A stretch of 64,000 bases of DNA. Source: JAEMQF01 sp963791595. GTDB taxonomy: Bacteria > Pseudomonadota > Gammaproteobacteria > Burkholderiales > Burkholderiaceae_C. Shown here piece by piece: positions 56,299 through 64,000 of the stretch (positions within the stretch are counted from its first letter, which is position 1; each line of letters begins with the position of its first letter). Made by a program: the position numbers and the translations under genes. The stretch spans positions 372,001 to 436,000 of the forward strand of contig CAWBTF010000014.1 of the NCBI GenBank assembly GCA_963791595.1, read 5' to 3'. The notes under the pieces were generated by a model, which did not search any database, was not told where the DNA came from, and worked only from the letters and a program-made list of their open reading frames with translations.

Positions 56299-56342
56299 GA
56301 AACCCAACACCGGCGTTGCCTTCGGCGGTGTACAGCTTCCGT

Positions 56343-56420
56343 GTCATCCCGGCGCACGCCGGGATCCACTCGCCGCGTTGCGCGACGCCACGAATGGACC
56401 CCGGCCTCCGCCGGGGTGAC
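56343..56420. repeat. REP-like inverted repeat, diverged copy
   Basis: Arms of 26 bases at 56343-56368 and 56395-56420 are complementary with about five mismatches and begin GTCATCCCGGCGCACGCCGG, the same family as the element at 50862-50930. It lies 44 bases after the uxaA stop, where it could protect the 3' end of the operon mRNA. Confidence 0.85.
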
Positions 56421-56470
56421 ATGCTGTTTGGTGAAGTTGACGGCTTCGATGCTGCCCCAGGCCTGCTCGT

Positions 56471-56744
56471 TCAGTCCGCGCACCTGGCGACCATCGCCTC
56501 GTTCCATTCGATCCCATTGCCCGGCCGATCCGGTACGACCGTGTGGCCGTCGACCACTTCGAACGGCTGCGCAATGATGGGGTTGCCCCAGTCGCGCCAT
56601 TCGAGCCAGTCCGCGGTCTCGGTTGCGCGCAGCAGGTGCGCCGACACCTCCGAGTACAGATGGCTCGACATCGGGTGGCCGGCCGCGCCCGCGATTACCG
56701 CAGCGCGCATCCAGCCGGTCACGCCACCGATTCGCAGTTGGCAA
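56471..56744 (-). pseudogene. Remnant of a mandelate racemase/muconate lactonizing (enolase superfamily) gene
   Basis: Only the C-terminal 90 or so residues of an enolase-superfamily enzyme are recognisable: RIGGVTGWMRAA, HPMSSHLYSEVSAHLLRATE, DWLEWRDWGNPI and DGHTVVPDRPGNGIEWNE, ending at a natural stop. Upstream of about 56744 the family sequence ceases, so the 5' three quarters, including the metal ligands, are missing. It was probably part of a sugar-acid catabolic locus. It is not derived from the ManD-type gene at 61.0 kb, which is of a different subgroup. Confidence 0.75.
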
Positions 56745-56815
56745 TCTCCTGTTCGTGCTACAGCGGCAGACCAGCTTACTCCGCAGGCGGCAAGCGGGTC
56801 GGCTTGATCGAAGGT

Positions 56816-57295
56816 TTACGTTGCGCCTTCGTCGGGACGCGCCGAACTCGCTTCACGCCACAGACGAACGAGTTCTGTGGGGTCTTCGGGCGATGTTTCA
56901 TACCGTTTGACGCCTTCCGGGAAGACAAACCACGGCAACGCGCTGCGAACGAACTGGTGTGCGATGGGTTCGAAGTCTCTGGCCTGGTGCAGCGTGCCCG
57001 GCCGCAGAACTGCGAGTCTTAGCCGATGGACCGGCTCTGACCAAAGGCGAATGTCGCAGGCCGGGCATACCTTGTTCTTCCGTTCTCGTCCGTCATTGGC
57101 GATTGACGAAACCAGTTTCGGAGTTCCGTCCAGCACTTCGAGTGAATCTCGATTGACCCACATCGACAGCAGCAGCGCGCCTCCGGAGCGGCGCTGGCAG
57201 TCCGTGCAGTGGCACGCATACAGCGTGAGCGGTTCAGCGTTCAGTTGAAACTGGATCTGGCCGCACAGGCAGTTGCCTCGGTAGGGTGGCAACAT
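56816..57295 (-). CDS. GFA family (CENP-V/Gfa) zinc protein
   Basis: A 159-residue protein with the zinc-binding cysteines of the glutathione-dependent formaldehyde-activating family: GNCLCGQIQF, YACHCTDCQRRSGG and CPACDIRLW. The start ATG 57295 has AGGAGG at good distance. Family members have been proposed to bind glutathione-formaldehyde adducts, but most have no shown activity. It stands in an accessory patch with lower GC than the flanking operons. Confidence 0.88.
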   Translation of the reverse strand: MLPPYRGNCLCGQIQFQLNAEPLTLYACHCTDCQRRSGGALLLSMWVNRDSLEVLDGTPKLVSSIANDGRERKNKVCPACDIRLWSEPVHRLRLAVLRPGTLHQARDFEPIAHQFVRSALPWFVFPEGVKRYETSPEDPTELVRLWREASSARPDEGAT

Positions 57296-57321
57296 GGATG
57301 GACCTCCTGTTCGCGCGAACC

Positions 57322-57675
57322 TCATTTGCCCCATCTGTTAAGTACGAGGTTCCAGTCGTAGTCGTAACGCCATAGCAGGTTGTCTTGCATTCGCACCGCC
57401 TCTTCCTTTGAAGCGGCAATTCGTGCACGATACAAGAGGTGCCACCCATCGCGCAAATGCTCGTGGATGACCGCACTGAGATGCGAGCCACTGCGGGCAT
57501 AGCTTGCAACGCGCTTGCTTTCGCTCTGAGTCTCGCCGACGTATACCACTCGACGATTGCCGCCGCGAGGCCCTGCAATTGCAAGTTCGTAGCATGCTGG
57601 GCCGTCCCAGTCGAGCTCCTCGTCGTACCAGAAGCCCTTTTCCGCTATCCGCCTCCAGCCCGTCCACCTTGCCAT
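57322..57675 (-). CDS. Small GIY-YIG-like nuclease-fold protein
   Basis: A 117-residue protein whose core resembles a GIY-YIG domain: ACYELAIAGP, RRVVYVGETQSESKRVASYA with the VYVGET strand and arginine, and KEEAVRMQDNLLWRYDYDWN with the glutamate/asparagine region. Free-standing domains of this size may be nicking nucleases or have lost activity. The start ATG 57675 follows AGAG. It is directly upstream of the GFA gene on the same strand, 26 bases apart. Confidence 0.6.
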   Translation of the reverse strand: MARWTGWRRIAEKGFWYDEELDWDGPACYELAIAGPRGGNRRVVYVGETQSESKRVASYARSGSHLSAVIHEHLRDGWHLLYRARIAASKEEAVRMQDNLLWRYDYDWNLVLNRWGK

Positions 57676-57683
57676 GAGTGACT

Positions 57684-58082
57684 CTACTGTTTGCGAAGGG
57701 TCATGGGCTTCGTGCGATCCATGACTCGGCAGCCCATGATGTCTTGCTTCAGCTCGCGCTCTGAGCAAACCGTCAGCATCGTGCCACGCACTTGCACTTG
57801 CTCCCGCTGTTCTACCCAACGCTCGATTCGCGACAAGTCGCCTTTCGGCAACTCAAGTTGAGGCAAGAGGGTAATTTGACCGTAGTTGTTCGAGCGAAGA
57901 ACGACTTGAGCCCCGCCCATCGGGATGATGTCCAGGATCCCAACCAGGGCCATCACGTCAGCTCTTGCAGCCTTCGGGGCATTCGTACTGCCTCGAGAGT
58001 CCGCTGGAACCAGGATCGATTGCGCCGCGGCCGGCGGTGCAGCGCATAGCATCGAGAGTGCGAGTAGCAGCCGGGAGAGCAT
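57684..58082 (-). CDS. Secreted hypothetical protein
   Basis: A 132-residue protein with a signal peptide (LSRLLLALSMLCAAPPAAAQ) from ATG 58082. The mature part has no recognised motif and includes ADVMALVGILDIIPMGGAQVVLRS, in two parts, and two late cysteines (TVCSERE and MGCRVMD) that may pair. Function is unknown. Its stop is eight bases before the start of the GIY-YIG-like gene, so they share a transcript. Confidence 0.6.
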   Translation of the reverse strand: MLSRLLLALSMLCAAPPAAAQSILVPADSRGSTNAPKAARADVMALVGILDIIPMGGAQVVLRSNNYGQITLLPQLELPKGDLSRIERWVEQREQVQVRGTMLTVCSERELKQDIMGCRVMDRTKPMTLRKQ

Positions 58083-58220
58083 GTCGAGACCTCCAGATGG
58101 CAAATGGTAACGGCCGTGGGGCTTACTTTCTGCCATGAGCAGCACGCGGAGGCCGCACCCCGGAGCGCGTCCGCTCGATGGAACGCTTCTGCGTCACGCT
58201 TCGAAGCGCAACCGTTTTCA

Positions 58221-59033
58221 CTATTGCGTCGGCAATTCAACATGGCCGGTGAGCAGCTTTCGTACGGACCCCGACAGTTGCCGATACTCGCCAGAGCAGC
58301 GTGCGGCTCTTTCGGGCGTAATGTACTTGGCAGTCAATACGTATCGGTAGAGGTCCGGGTTCTTGCCGAATGCCCAACAGGCAAAATTGCTTTGCCGCTG
58401 CGGTCCCAGGGAGTGCTCGTCGCTGAAATGACGACGGGTGTAGAAAAGGACCTTGCTGCGGAAGAACCAAAGTGCCCCATCGAGCGCAAATACTGCGTTT
58501 TGAGTGTTTCCATTGAGAAAAAAGTAGGCGGAGATTTGGTCGGCGGCATCTTCCTCTCGGCCCAGGACTGGTAGTTCCAAGACGTGAATTAGCGCGTGGC
58601 CAAGTTCATGTAGAAGCACCGCCATCAGCGCACCCCCAGCGGAGCGCACGATTGATTCAGGCGGTGAATTGCCGGAACGGTCGCGTGAAAGTCCGTCCGA
58701 AATTTCGCCGATGAGTTCGAGGCATACAACCACGGCTCTGGACCTCGGGCTATAGAAGGCGTTCGACTGGCCGCATTCCATGGTGGCAAGACTAATCGGC
58801 TTAGGTAGGCGAAGACCCTTGGAAAGGGCTTCGGCCATCTGCTCGACCACGCGACTACGGCGCATTTCGGCCTGTATTTCCGCAAACTTCTGAGACTTTG
58901 TTGGTCCGTAAAGCGCCACGACGCACGGGGCGCTGAAGGCTGGATGTGGTACGAGAGCCAGCACAGCAAGTGCGGTGAAAACGCCAATGCGACTAGCCAC
59001 GATCTGGACTGGCGGGAGGGAGAGTGCGCTCAT
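58221..59033 (-). CDS. Putative zinc metallopeptidase (DUF4344-like)
   Basis: A 270-residue protein with an N-terminal hydrophobic signal (about residues 15-35). The motif H142-E143-L-G-H146 (LLHELGHALIHVLELPVLG) is followed by REEDAADQ, where E160, E161 or D162 could be the third zinc ligand. This layout is that of the DUF4344 putative metallopeptidases. The substrate is unknown. It heads a minus-strand group with the secreted hypothetical protein. Composition is more AT-rich than the flanking operons. Confidence 0.7.
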   Translation of the reverse strand: MSALSLPPVQIVASRIGVFTALAVLALVPHPAFSAPCVVALYGPTKSQKFAEIQAEMRRSRVVEQMAEALSKGLRLPKPISLATMECGQSNAFYSPRSRAVVVCLELIGEISDGLSRDRSGNSPPESIVRSAGGALMAVLLHELGHALIHVLELPVLGREEDAADQISAYFFLNGNTQNAVFALDGALWFFRSKVLFYTRRHFSDEHSLGPQRQSNFACWAFGKNPDLYRYVLTAKYITPERAARCSGEYRQLSGSVRKLLTGHVELPTQ

Positions 59034-59405
59034 GAAGGCGTTTGTGATCTCGACGAGCGCCCCGTTACGGTCATTGAAGTCGGCAATTGACAGTAGCGGA
59101 CGCGCTTCATTGATGGTGGGAAGCAGGAGGCTAACGCTAACCGGCTACGGCCAGCGGACGGCTATAGGCAGGAATTCGCAGCAGCGCATCGCCCCCTGAC
59201 GCCGGATGGAATGCCTGCGTGAACCTGATTTCAGCTCGATGACCATTGACTGCCATACATGGCCTCTACTGGTCCTTGCCCACGCCGAGGCGCTTTCATG
59301 CTTTCGCCACCCGGGGTCGATTCTGCGTTCGTTAACGGATGTGCGGCCGCGCCCGCTGTGGGCCTGGGGCCTGAAATCTCCATCCGCCGCATGCCTGCCG
59401 CGCGC
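59034..59405. other. Intergenic region, no gene seen
   Basis: A 372-base gap between the metallopeptidase gene and the isocitrate dehydrogenase stop. It probably holds the promoter of the metallopeptidase group. Composition returns to GC-rich near 59.35 kb, marking the end of the accessory patch. No repeat, tRNA or coding frame is convincing. Confidence 0.45.
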
Positions 59406-60437
<1,032 letters not shown>

Positions 60438-60533
60438 GCTGCGCTGCTTTCGCTTGATGGATCCCGGCGAAGTTTAGAGCGCTGCGGTTGCGGCTAAGCT
60501 CGCGACTTCACTCACAGGGCCACAGGAGGACCC

Positions 60534-61013
60534 ATGCTTCGTTCGATCGTGCGGTTCAACGCGGCGCTGCTCGCGTGCGCGCTCGGGGGTGCGTGCGGCG
60601 CCGAGCCGGTGGGCGAAGTCGACACCGTCTTCATCCTGATCGGGCCGGACCACAAGATCGTCGTCGACGCTTACGACGACCCGAAGGTGAACGGCGTGGC
60701 GTGCTACGTGTCGCGCGCGAAGACGGGCGGCATCAAAGGCGCGCTCGGCCTGGCGGAAGACAAATCGGAAGCGTCGATCGCGTGCCGGCAGGTCGGGCCG
60801 ATCTCGTTTCCGAAACCGATCGCCGAGCAGGAGGAGATGTTCAACGAGCGGATCTCGCTGGTCTTCAAGAAGCTTCGCGTGATCCGCATGGTCGACAAAA
60901 AGCGCAACACGCTCGTCTACCTCACCTATTCGGACCGGCTGATCGAAGGCTCGCCGCAGAACAGCGTCACCGCGGTGGCGGTGGACCGTTCGATCCCGAT
61001 CCCGGTGAAGTGA
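60534..61013 (+). CDS. creA: CreA family periplasmic protein
   Basis: A 159-residue protein with a signal peptide (LRSIVRFNAALLACALGGAC). The mature part matches CreA: GEVDTVFILIGPDHKIVVDA, VNGVACYVSRAKTGGIKGAL, EASIACRQVGPI, KKRNTLVYLTYSDRLIEGSP. Two conserved cysteines may form a disulfide. CreA lies next to the creBC two-component system in E. coli, but its function is not known. Here it precedes the ManD-type gene by seven bases, so the two are cotranscribed. Confidence 0.92.
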   Translation: MLRSIVRFNAALLACALGGACGAEPVGEVDTVFILIGPDHKIVVDAYDDPKVNGVACYVSRAKTGGIKGALGLAEDKSEASIACRQVGPISFPKPIAEQEEMFNERISLVFKKLRVIRMVDKKRNTLVYLTYSDRLIEGSPQNSVTAVAVDRSIPIPVK

Positions 61014-61020
61014 GCGCCGC

Positions 61021-62232
61021 ATGAAGATCACCGCCGCGCGAGTCATCGTCTGTTGCCCGGGGCGCAACTTCGTGACGCTGAAGCTCGAGACCGACGCCGG
61101 CCTCACCGGCATCGGCGACGCGACGCTCAACGGCCGCGAACTGGCGGTGGCGAGTTACCTCACCGACCATGTGGTCCCGTGCCTGATCGGTCGCGACCCG
61201 CAGCGCATCGAAGACCTCTGGCAGTACCTCTACAAGGGCGCGTATTGGCGGCGCGGGCCGGTGACGATGTCTGCGATTGCCGCGGTCGACACGGCGCTGT
61301 GGGACATCAAGGCCAAGGCCGCCGAGATGCCGCTTTACCAACTGCTGGGCGGCGCAAGCCGCAGCGGCGTGCTTGTCTACGGCCACGCGAACGGCCGCGA
61401 CATCGAGCACACGATCGACGAAGTGCAGCGCCTGCGAGAGCATGGCTACAAGGCGATCCGCGCGCAGAGCGGGGTGCCGGGGCTGGACAAGGTCTACGGC
61501 GTCGCCAAGGGCGACGCGCCGTACGAACCTGCCGATGCGAGCCTGCCCAGCGAACACGACTGGGACAGCAGCAAGTACCTGTTGCATACGCCCAAACTGT
61601 TCGACGCCTTGCGCGCCGCCGTCGGGCCCGACCTGCACCTGCTGCACGACGTGCACCACCGCTTGACGCCGATCGAAGCGGCGCGGCTCGGCAAGGACCT
61701 GGAGCCGTATCGCCTGTTCTGGATCGAAGACCCGACGCCTGCCGAAAACCAGGATGCATTCCGCCTGATTCGCCAACACACGACGACTCCGATCGCCGTG
61801 GGCGAAGTCTTCAACAGCATCTGGGACTGCAAGGAACTGATCGAGAACCAGCTCATCGACTACATCCGCGCCACCGTCACGCACGCGGGAGGCATCACGC
61901 ACCTGCGGCGCATCGCCGATCTCGCGGCGCTGTACCAGGTGCGCACCGGCAGCCACGGCGCGACCGACCTGTCGCCGGTGTGCATGGGTGCGGCGCTGCA
62001 CTTCGACACCTGGGTGCCCAACTTCGGCATCCAGGAATACATGCCGCACAGCGCCGCCACCGACGCCGTGTTCCCGCACGCCTATTCGTTCGCCGACGGC
62101 ATGATGGTTCCGGGCGAAGTGCCCGGCCATGGCGTGGAGATCGACGAAGCGCTGGCCGCGAAATACCCCTACCGGCGCGCCTACCTGCCGGTGAACCGGC
62201 TGCAGCACGACGGCAGCTTGTGGAGTTGGTGA
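61021..62232 (+). CDS. D-mannonate dehydratase family protein (ManD/RspA, enolase superfamily)
   Basis: A 403-residue enolase-superfamily enzyme of the ManD group, which dehydrates D-mannonate to 2-keto-3-deoxygluconate. The metal ligands are visible in LLHDVHHRL (Asp), FWIEDPTPAENQ (Glu) and VGEVFNSIWD (Glu), the catalytic histidine in GSHGATDLSP and the N-terminal capping loop in LYKGAYWRRGPVTM. Length and motifs agree with ManD, although many members are promiscuous or very weak. It would complement the sugar-acid operon at 48.7-56.3 kb. Confidence 0.85.
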   Translation: MKITAARVIVCCPGRNFVTLKLETDAGLTGIGDATLNGRELAVASYLTDHVVPCLIGRDPQRIEDLWQYLYKGAYWRRGPVTMSAIAAVDTALWDIKAKAAEMPLYQLLGGASRSGVLVYGHANGRDIEHTIDEVQRLREHGYKAIRAQSGVPGLDKVYGVAKGDAPYEPADASLPSEHDWDSSKYLLHTPKLFDALRAAVGPDLHLLHDVHHRLTPIEAARLGKDLEPYRLFWIEDPTPAENQDAFRLIRQHTTTPIAVGEVFNSIWDCKELIENQLIDYIRATVTHAGGITHLRRIADLAALYQVRTGSHGATDLSPVCMGAALHFDTWVPNFGIQEYMPHSAATDAVFPHAYSFADGMMVPGEVPGHGVEIDEALAAKYPYRRAYLPVNRLQHDGSLWSW

Positions 62233-62265
62233 GGCGCGAAGCGCCGCCGATGTCGCCTGTCTGGG

Positions 62266-63223
62266 CTACTTGGCGATTCGCGGTTTGCGCCCGGCGCGCA
62301 ATGCCGGCAACGGCACGTACTGCTCGATCAGGGCGCGCCCGTCCTGAAGCAAGAACTGCTTGAACGCCTGAGCCACCGGCGGCAGGCGCTTGTTGCGCCG
62401 GTGCACAACGAACCAGTTCAACAGCACCGGGAAACCCTGGACGTCGAGCACGGTCAGCGTGCGCGCGCGCAGTTCTCGGCTCACGGTGTGTGCCGACAGG
62501 AACGCAATGCCCATGCCGGCGATCACCGCCTGCTTGATCGTTTCGGTGCTCTTGATCTGCATCGCGATGTTGAGCTTGGCCATGTGCGCACCGAAGCCGT
62601 CGGTCATCGACTGCCAGGTGTCGGAGCCGGCTTCGCGCACGACGAAAGGCTCGCGGATCACGCGCGCCAGCGCAATGCGCGGCTCGCGTGCGAGCGCGTG
62701 TTTGGGCGATGCGACGACAACATACGGGTGCGGCGCAAACGCCTCGTTCGAGGTGTCCTGGCCTTCGGGCGGGCGCACCATCACCGCCAGGTCGGTCAGG
62801 TTGTGCGCCAGGTGGTCGAGCAACTCGCTGCGGTTGTGCACGGTGAGGTTCAGCGTCACGCCCGGGCTGGCGCCGCGCGAACTCGACGAGCAGGCGCGGG
62901 AAGAAGTAGTCGCCGGCGCTGATCACCGCGACGTTGAGCTTGCCGCCGCGCACGCCCTTGATGTGAGTCATCGCCTCTTCGGCCTGCTGGAACTGGCTGA
63001 TGATCGCGCGGCCGTGTTGTAGCAGCTCGGTGCCGGCGGGCGTGAGGTAGATCTTCTTGCCGAGCTGCTCGAACAGCGGCAGGCCGGCGTGCTCGCTGAG
63101 CTTGGCGATCTGCGTCGAGACGGCGGGCTGGGTGAGGTGCAGCTCCTCTGCGGCCCGGGAAAAACTCGACAGGCGCGCGACGGCCTCGAACACTTTCAGT
63201 TGGCGCAGCGTCGCGTTTTTCAT
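62266..63223 (-). pseudogene. LysR-family transcriptional regulator, CbbR-like, one frameshift
   Basis: A LysR-type regulator of about 318 residues. The winged-helix N-terminus (NATLRQLKVFEAVARLSSFS, HLTQPAVSTQIAKLSEHAG, LFEQLGKKIYLTPAG) is strikingly CbbR-like. The effector domain continues in another frame from GVTLNLTVHNRSELLDHL to the end. One extra base in CCCGGG at 62861-62866 explains the break. It diverges from the 111-residue hypothetical gene across a region with a palindromic operator candidate. No Calvin-cycle genes are visible, so regulation of RuBisCO is not implied. Confidence 0.85.
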
Positions 63224-63301
63224 GGGCGCGGCCTCGGGGTGGTCCGGTCTCGGCGCCGGCTCACCTGGCGCCTGCATGTATCTCTCATGAGTGATGGATT
63301 T

Positions 63302-63332
63302 GATCGAATAGTTTAATTATCAATTATCGATC
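63302..63332. promoter_or_regulatory. Candidate LysR operator in divergent promoter
   Basis: An unusually AT-rich 31-base palindrome in GC-rich DNA: outer half-sites GATCGA (63302-63307) and TCGATC (63327-63332), inner TAATT-ATC-AATTA (63314-63326). It lies between the LysR gene (start 63223) and the plus-strand gene at 63400, the usual position for autoregulated LysR sites with a T-N11-A core. Confidence 0.6.
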
Positions 63333-63399
63333 GCCTCTCCTAGCATCTGCGCTGCCGGGCACGATTTGCCGCGCCAGGCGCCGCACCGAGGAGAACCGC

Positions 63400-63735
63400 A
63401 TGCCCGCCAACACCCCTTCCATCCTCGAGGATGATGCCGCCGCCGAAGCGGAACGCAGCGCGTTCAACGCCGCCTTCTACGAGCTCGGCCTGCGCTGGCA
63501 CTGGGGCAGCGATGCCTACCGCGCACTCGCCGCCGTGGCCTGCGAGCGATCGCGCCTGCGCAGCTACATGCAAACCGAACAGGCGCACCTGCTGCGCGCC
63601 TACGACGCCGAGTTCCTGACCAATGCGATCCTCGCCACCAAGCAGCGCTGCCGCGCCTCGATGGCCCACTGCGCGCCGCGCGCGCTGCCGCAATTCAACT
63701 GGGCGGATGCGCGCTGGGGTGAAACCGGGTTCTGA
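63400..63735 (+). CDS. Hypothetical protein divergent from the LysR gene
   Basis: A 111-residue soluble protein, translated from ATG 63400 behind a strong GAGGAGA site. It is alpha-helical in character (AERSAFNAAFYELGLRWHW, ACERSRLRSYMQTEQAHLLR) with several aromatic residues and two cysteines near the end, and no recognised domain. Position suggests regulation by the divergent LysR protein. Confidence 0.65.
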   Translation: MPANTPSILEDDAAAEAERSAFNAAFYELGLRWHWGSDAYRALAAVACERSRLRSYMQTEQAHLLRAYDAEFLTNAILATKQRCRASMAHCAPRALPQFNWADARWGETGF

Positions 63736-63978
63736 AGACTCGCGCTCGATCCCGCCCTTCGCCGACAGTTCACCCATCGCTGATCCGATGGGTCAGAAAC
63801 TCTGACTGTCCAACCCGGCGACTCGGTTCTAGCATCGCCGCACGAGTGCAGGAGTTGGCAGTCGCCGCCGTTTCCCGGCGCGGGCCCCCCGGGTCGCCGG
63901 GGTGCGGCGGCCACGCGGCCTGACTACAGTGACTGCCGCGCTGCCATGGGCAGCTGGACTTCAACGAGGGTGCGAAGT

Positions 63979-64000
63979 ATGAAGATCACCATCATCGGCG
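63979..64000 (+). CDS. 5' end of a dinucleotide-binding protein, probably UDP-glucose 6-dehydrogenase
   Basis: Only MKITIIG can be read before the window ends. This is the first beta strand and start of the glycine loop of a Rossmann fold. The exact wording matches the usual start of UDP-glucose/GDP-mannose dehydrogenases, but other NAD enzymes begin similarly. GAGGG lies about nine bases upstream of the ATG. Confidence 0.4.

Overview
The window is GC-rich DNA with the gene content of a betaproteobacterium, most likely order Burkholderiales (Comamonadaceae or Sphaerotilaceae-like). The evidence is the number of TRAP uptake systems, a Liv-type ABC transporter feeding an aromatic/N-heterocycle operon, DUF1161, CreA, YidB-type and GFA proteins, CaiB-type racemase, ManD-type dehydratase and a CbbR-like LysR regulator. 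No ribosomal RNA, phage, insertion sequence or CRISPR array is visible. One tRNA gene, tRNA-Ser(TGA), is present.

Layout. 0-6.4 kb: secreted zincin-type protease, DUF1161 protein, a TRAP operon (dctP-dctQ-dctM, the last frameshifted) and a membrane-anchored lytic transglycosylase. 6.6-14.0 kb: recG diverging from queA, a hybrid histidine kinase lying between queA and tgt, then tgt. 14.0-16.0 kb: a PEP-synthase-like dikinase with inverted domain order. 16.5-20.0 kb: a visibly AT-richer three-gene cassette (2H phosphoesterase, AsnB-like enzyme without the glutaminase cysteine, FemAB/GNAT-like transferase) that stops at tRNA-Ser. 20.3-34.8 kb: one long minus-strand operon. In transcription order it encodes a molybdenum hydroxylase (FAD subunit, then fused Fe-S/Mo subunit), a 6-hydroxynicotinate-reductase-like protein, a UPF0280 protein, an amino-acid-synthesis family protein, a Tat-exported nicotinamidase-like hydrolase, a branched-chain-type ABC transporter with a LivH-LivM fusion, and a HyuA-type hydantoinase/oxoprolinase. 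Together these look like uptake, hydroxylation, ring reduction and ring opening of an N-heterocyclic compound. 34.9-36.8 kb: a sirtuin and an orphan TRAP binding protein. 36.9-48.4 kb: fatty-acid/acyl-CoA metabolism (alpha-methylacyl-CoA racemase, acyl-CoA dehydrogenase, thiolase, FadB-like protein, acyl-CoA ligase) mixed with RsmE, an MFS carrier, a nucleosidase and YidB. 48.7-56.3 kb: a sugar-acid operon (L-idonate-type dehydrogenase, complete TRAP system, SDR, FAH-family hydrolase, UxaA-type dehydratase). 56.4-59.4 kb: an accessory patch with an enolase-superfamily remnant, a GFA enzyme, a GIY-YIG-like protein, a secreted hypothetical and a putative metallopeptidase. 59.4-64.0 kb: isocitrate dehydrogenase, CreA, ManD-type dehydratase, a CbbR-like LysR gene with a palindromic intergenic operator candidate, a small hypothetical, and the first codons of a probable UDP-glucose dehydrogenase.

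A striking technical or biological feature is the number of broken frames: dctM, the UPF0280 gene, the amino-acid-synthesis gene, both hydroxylase genes, the sirtuin, the orphan TRAP binding protein and the LysR gene all need one-base corrections. Most of these fall in short G/C runs and most look like an extra base. Breaks are densest at 28-36 kb. Either the consensus has indel errors or this segment is decaying. These genes are entered as pseudogene but may be intact in the living organism.
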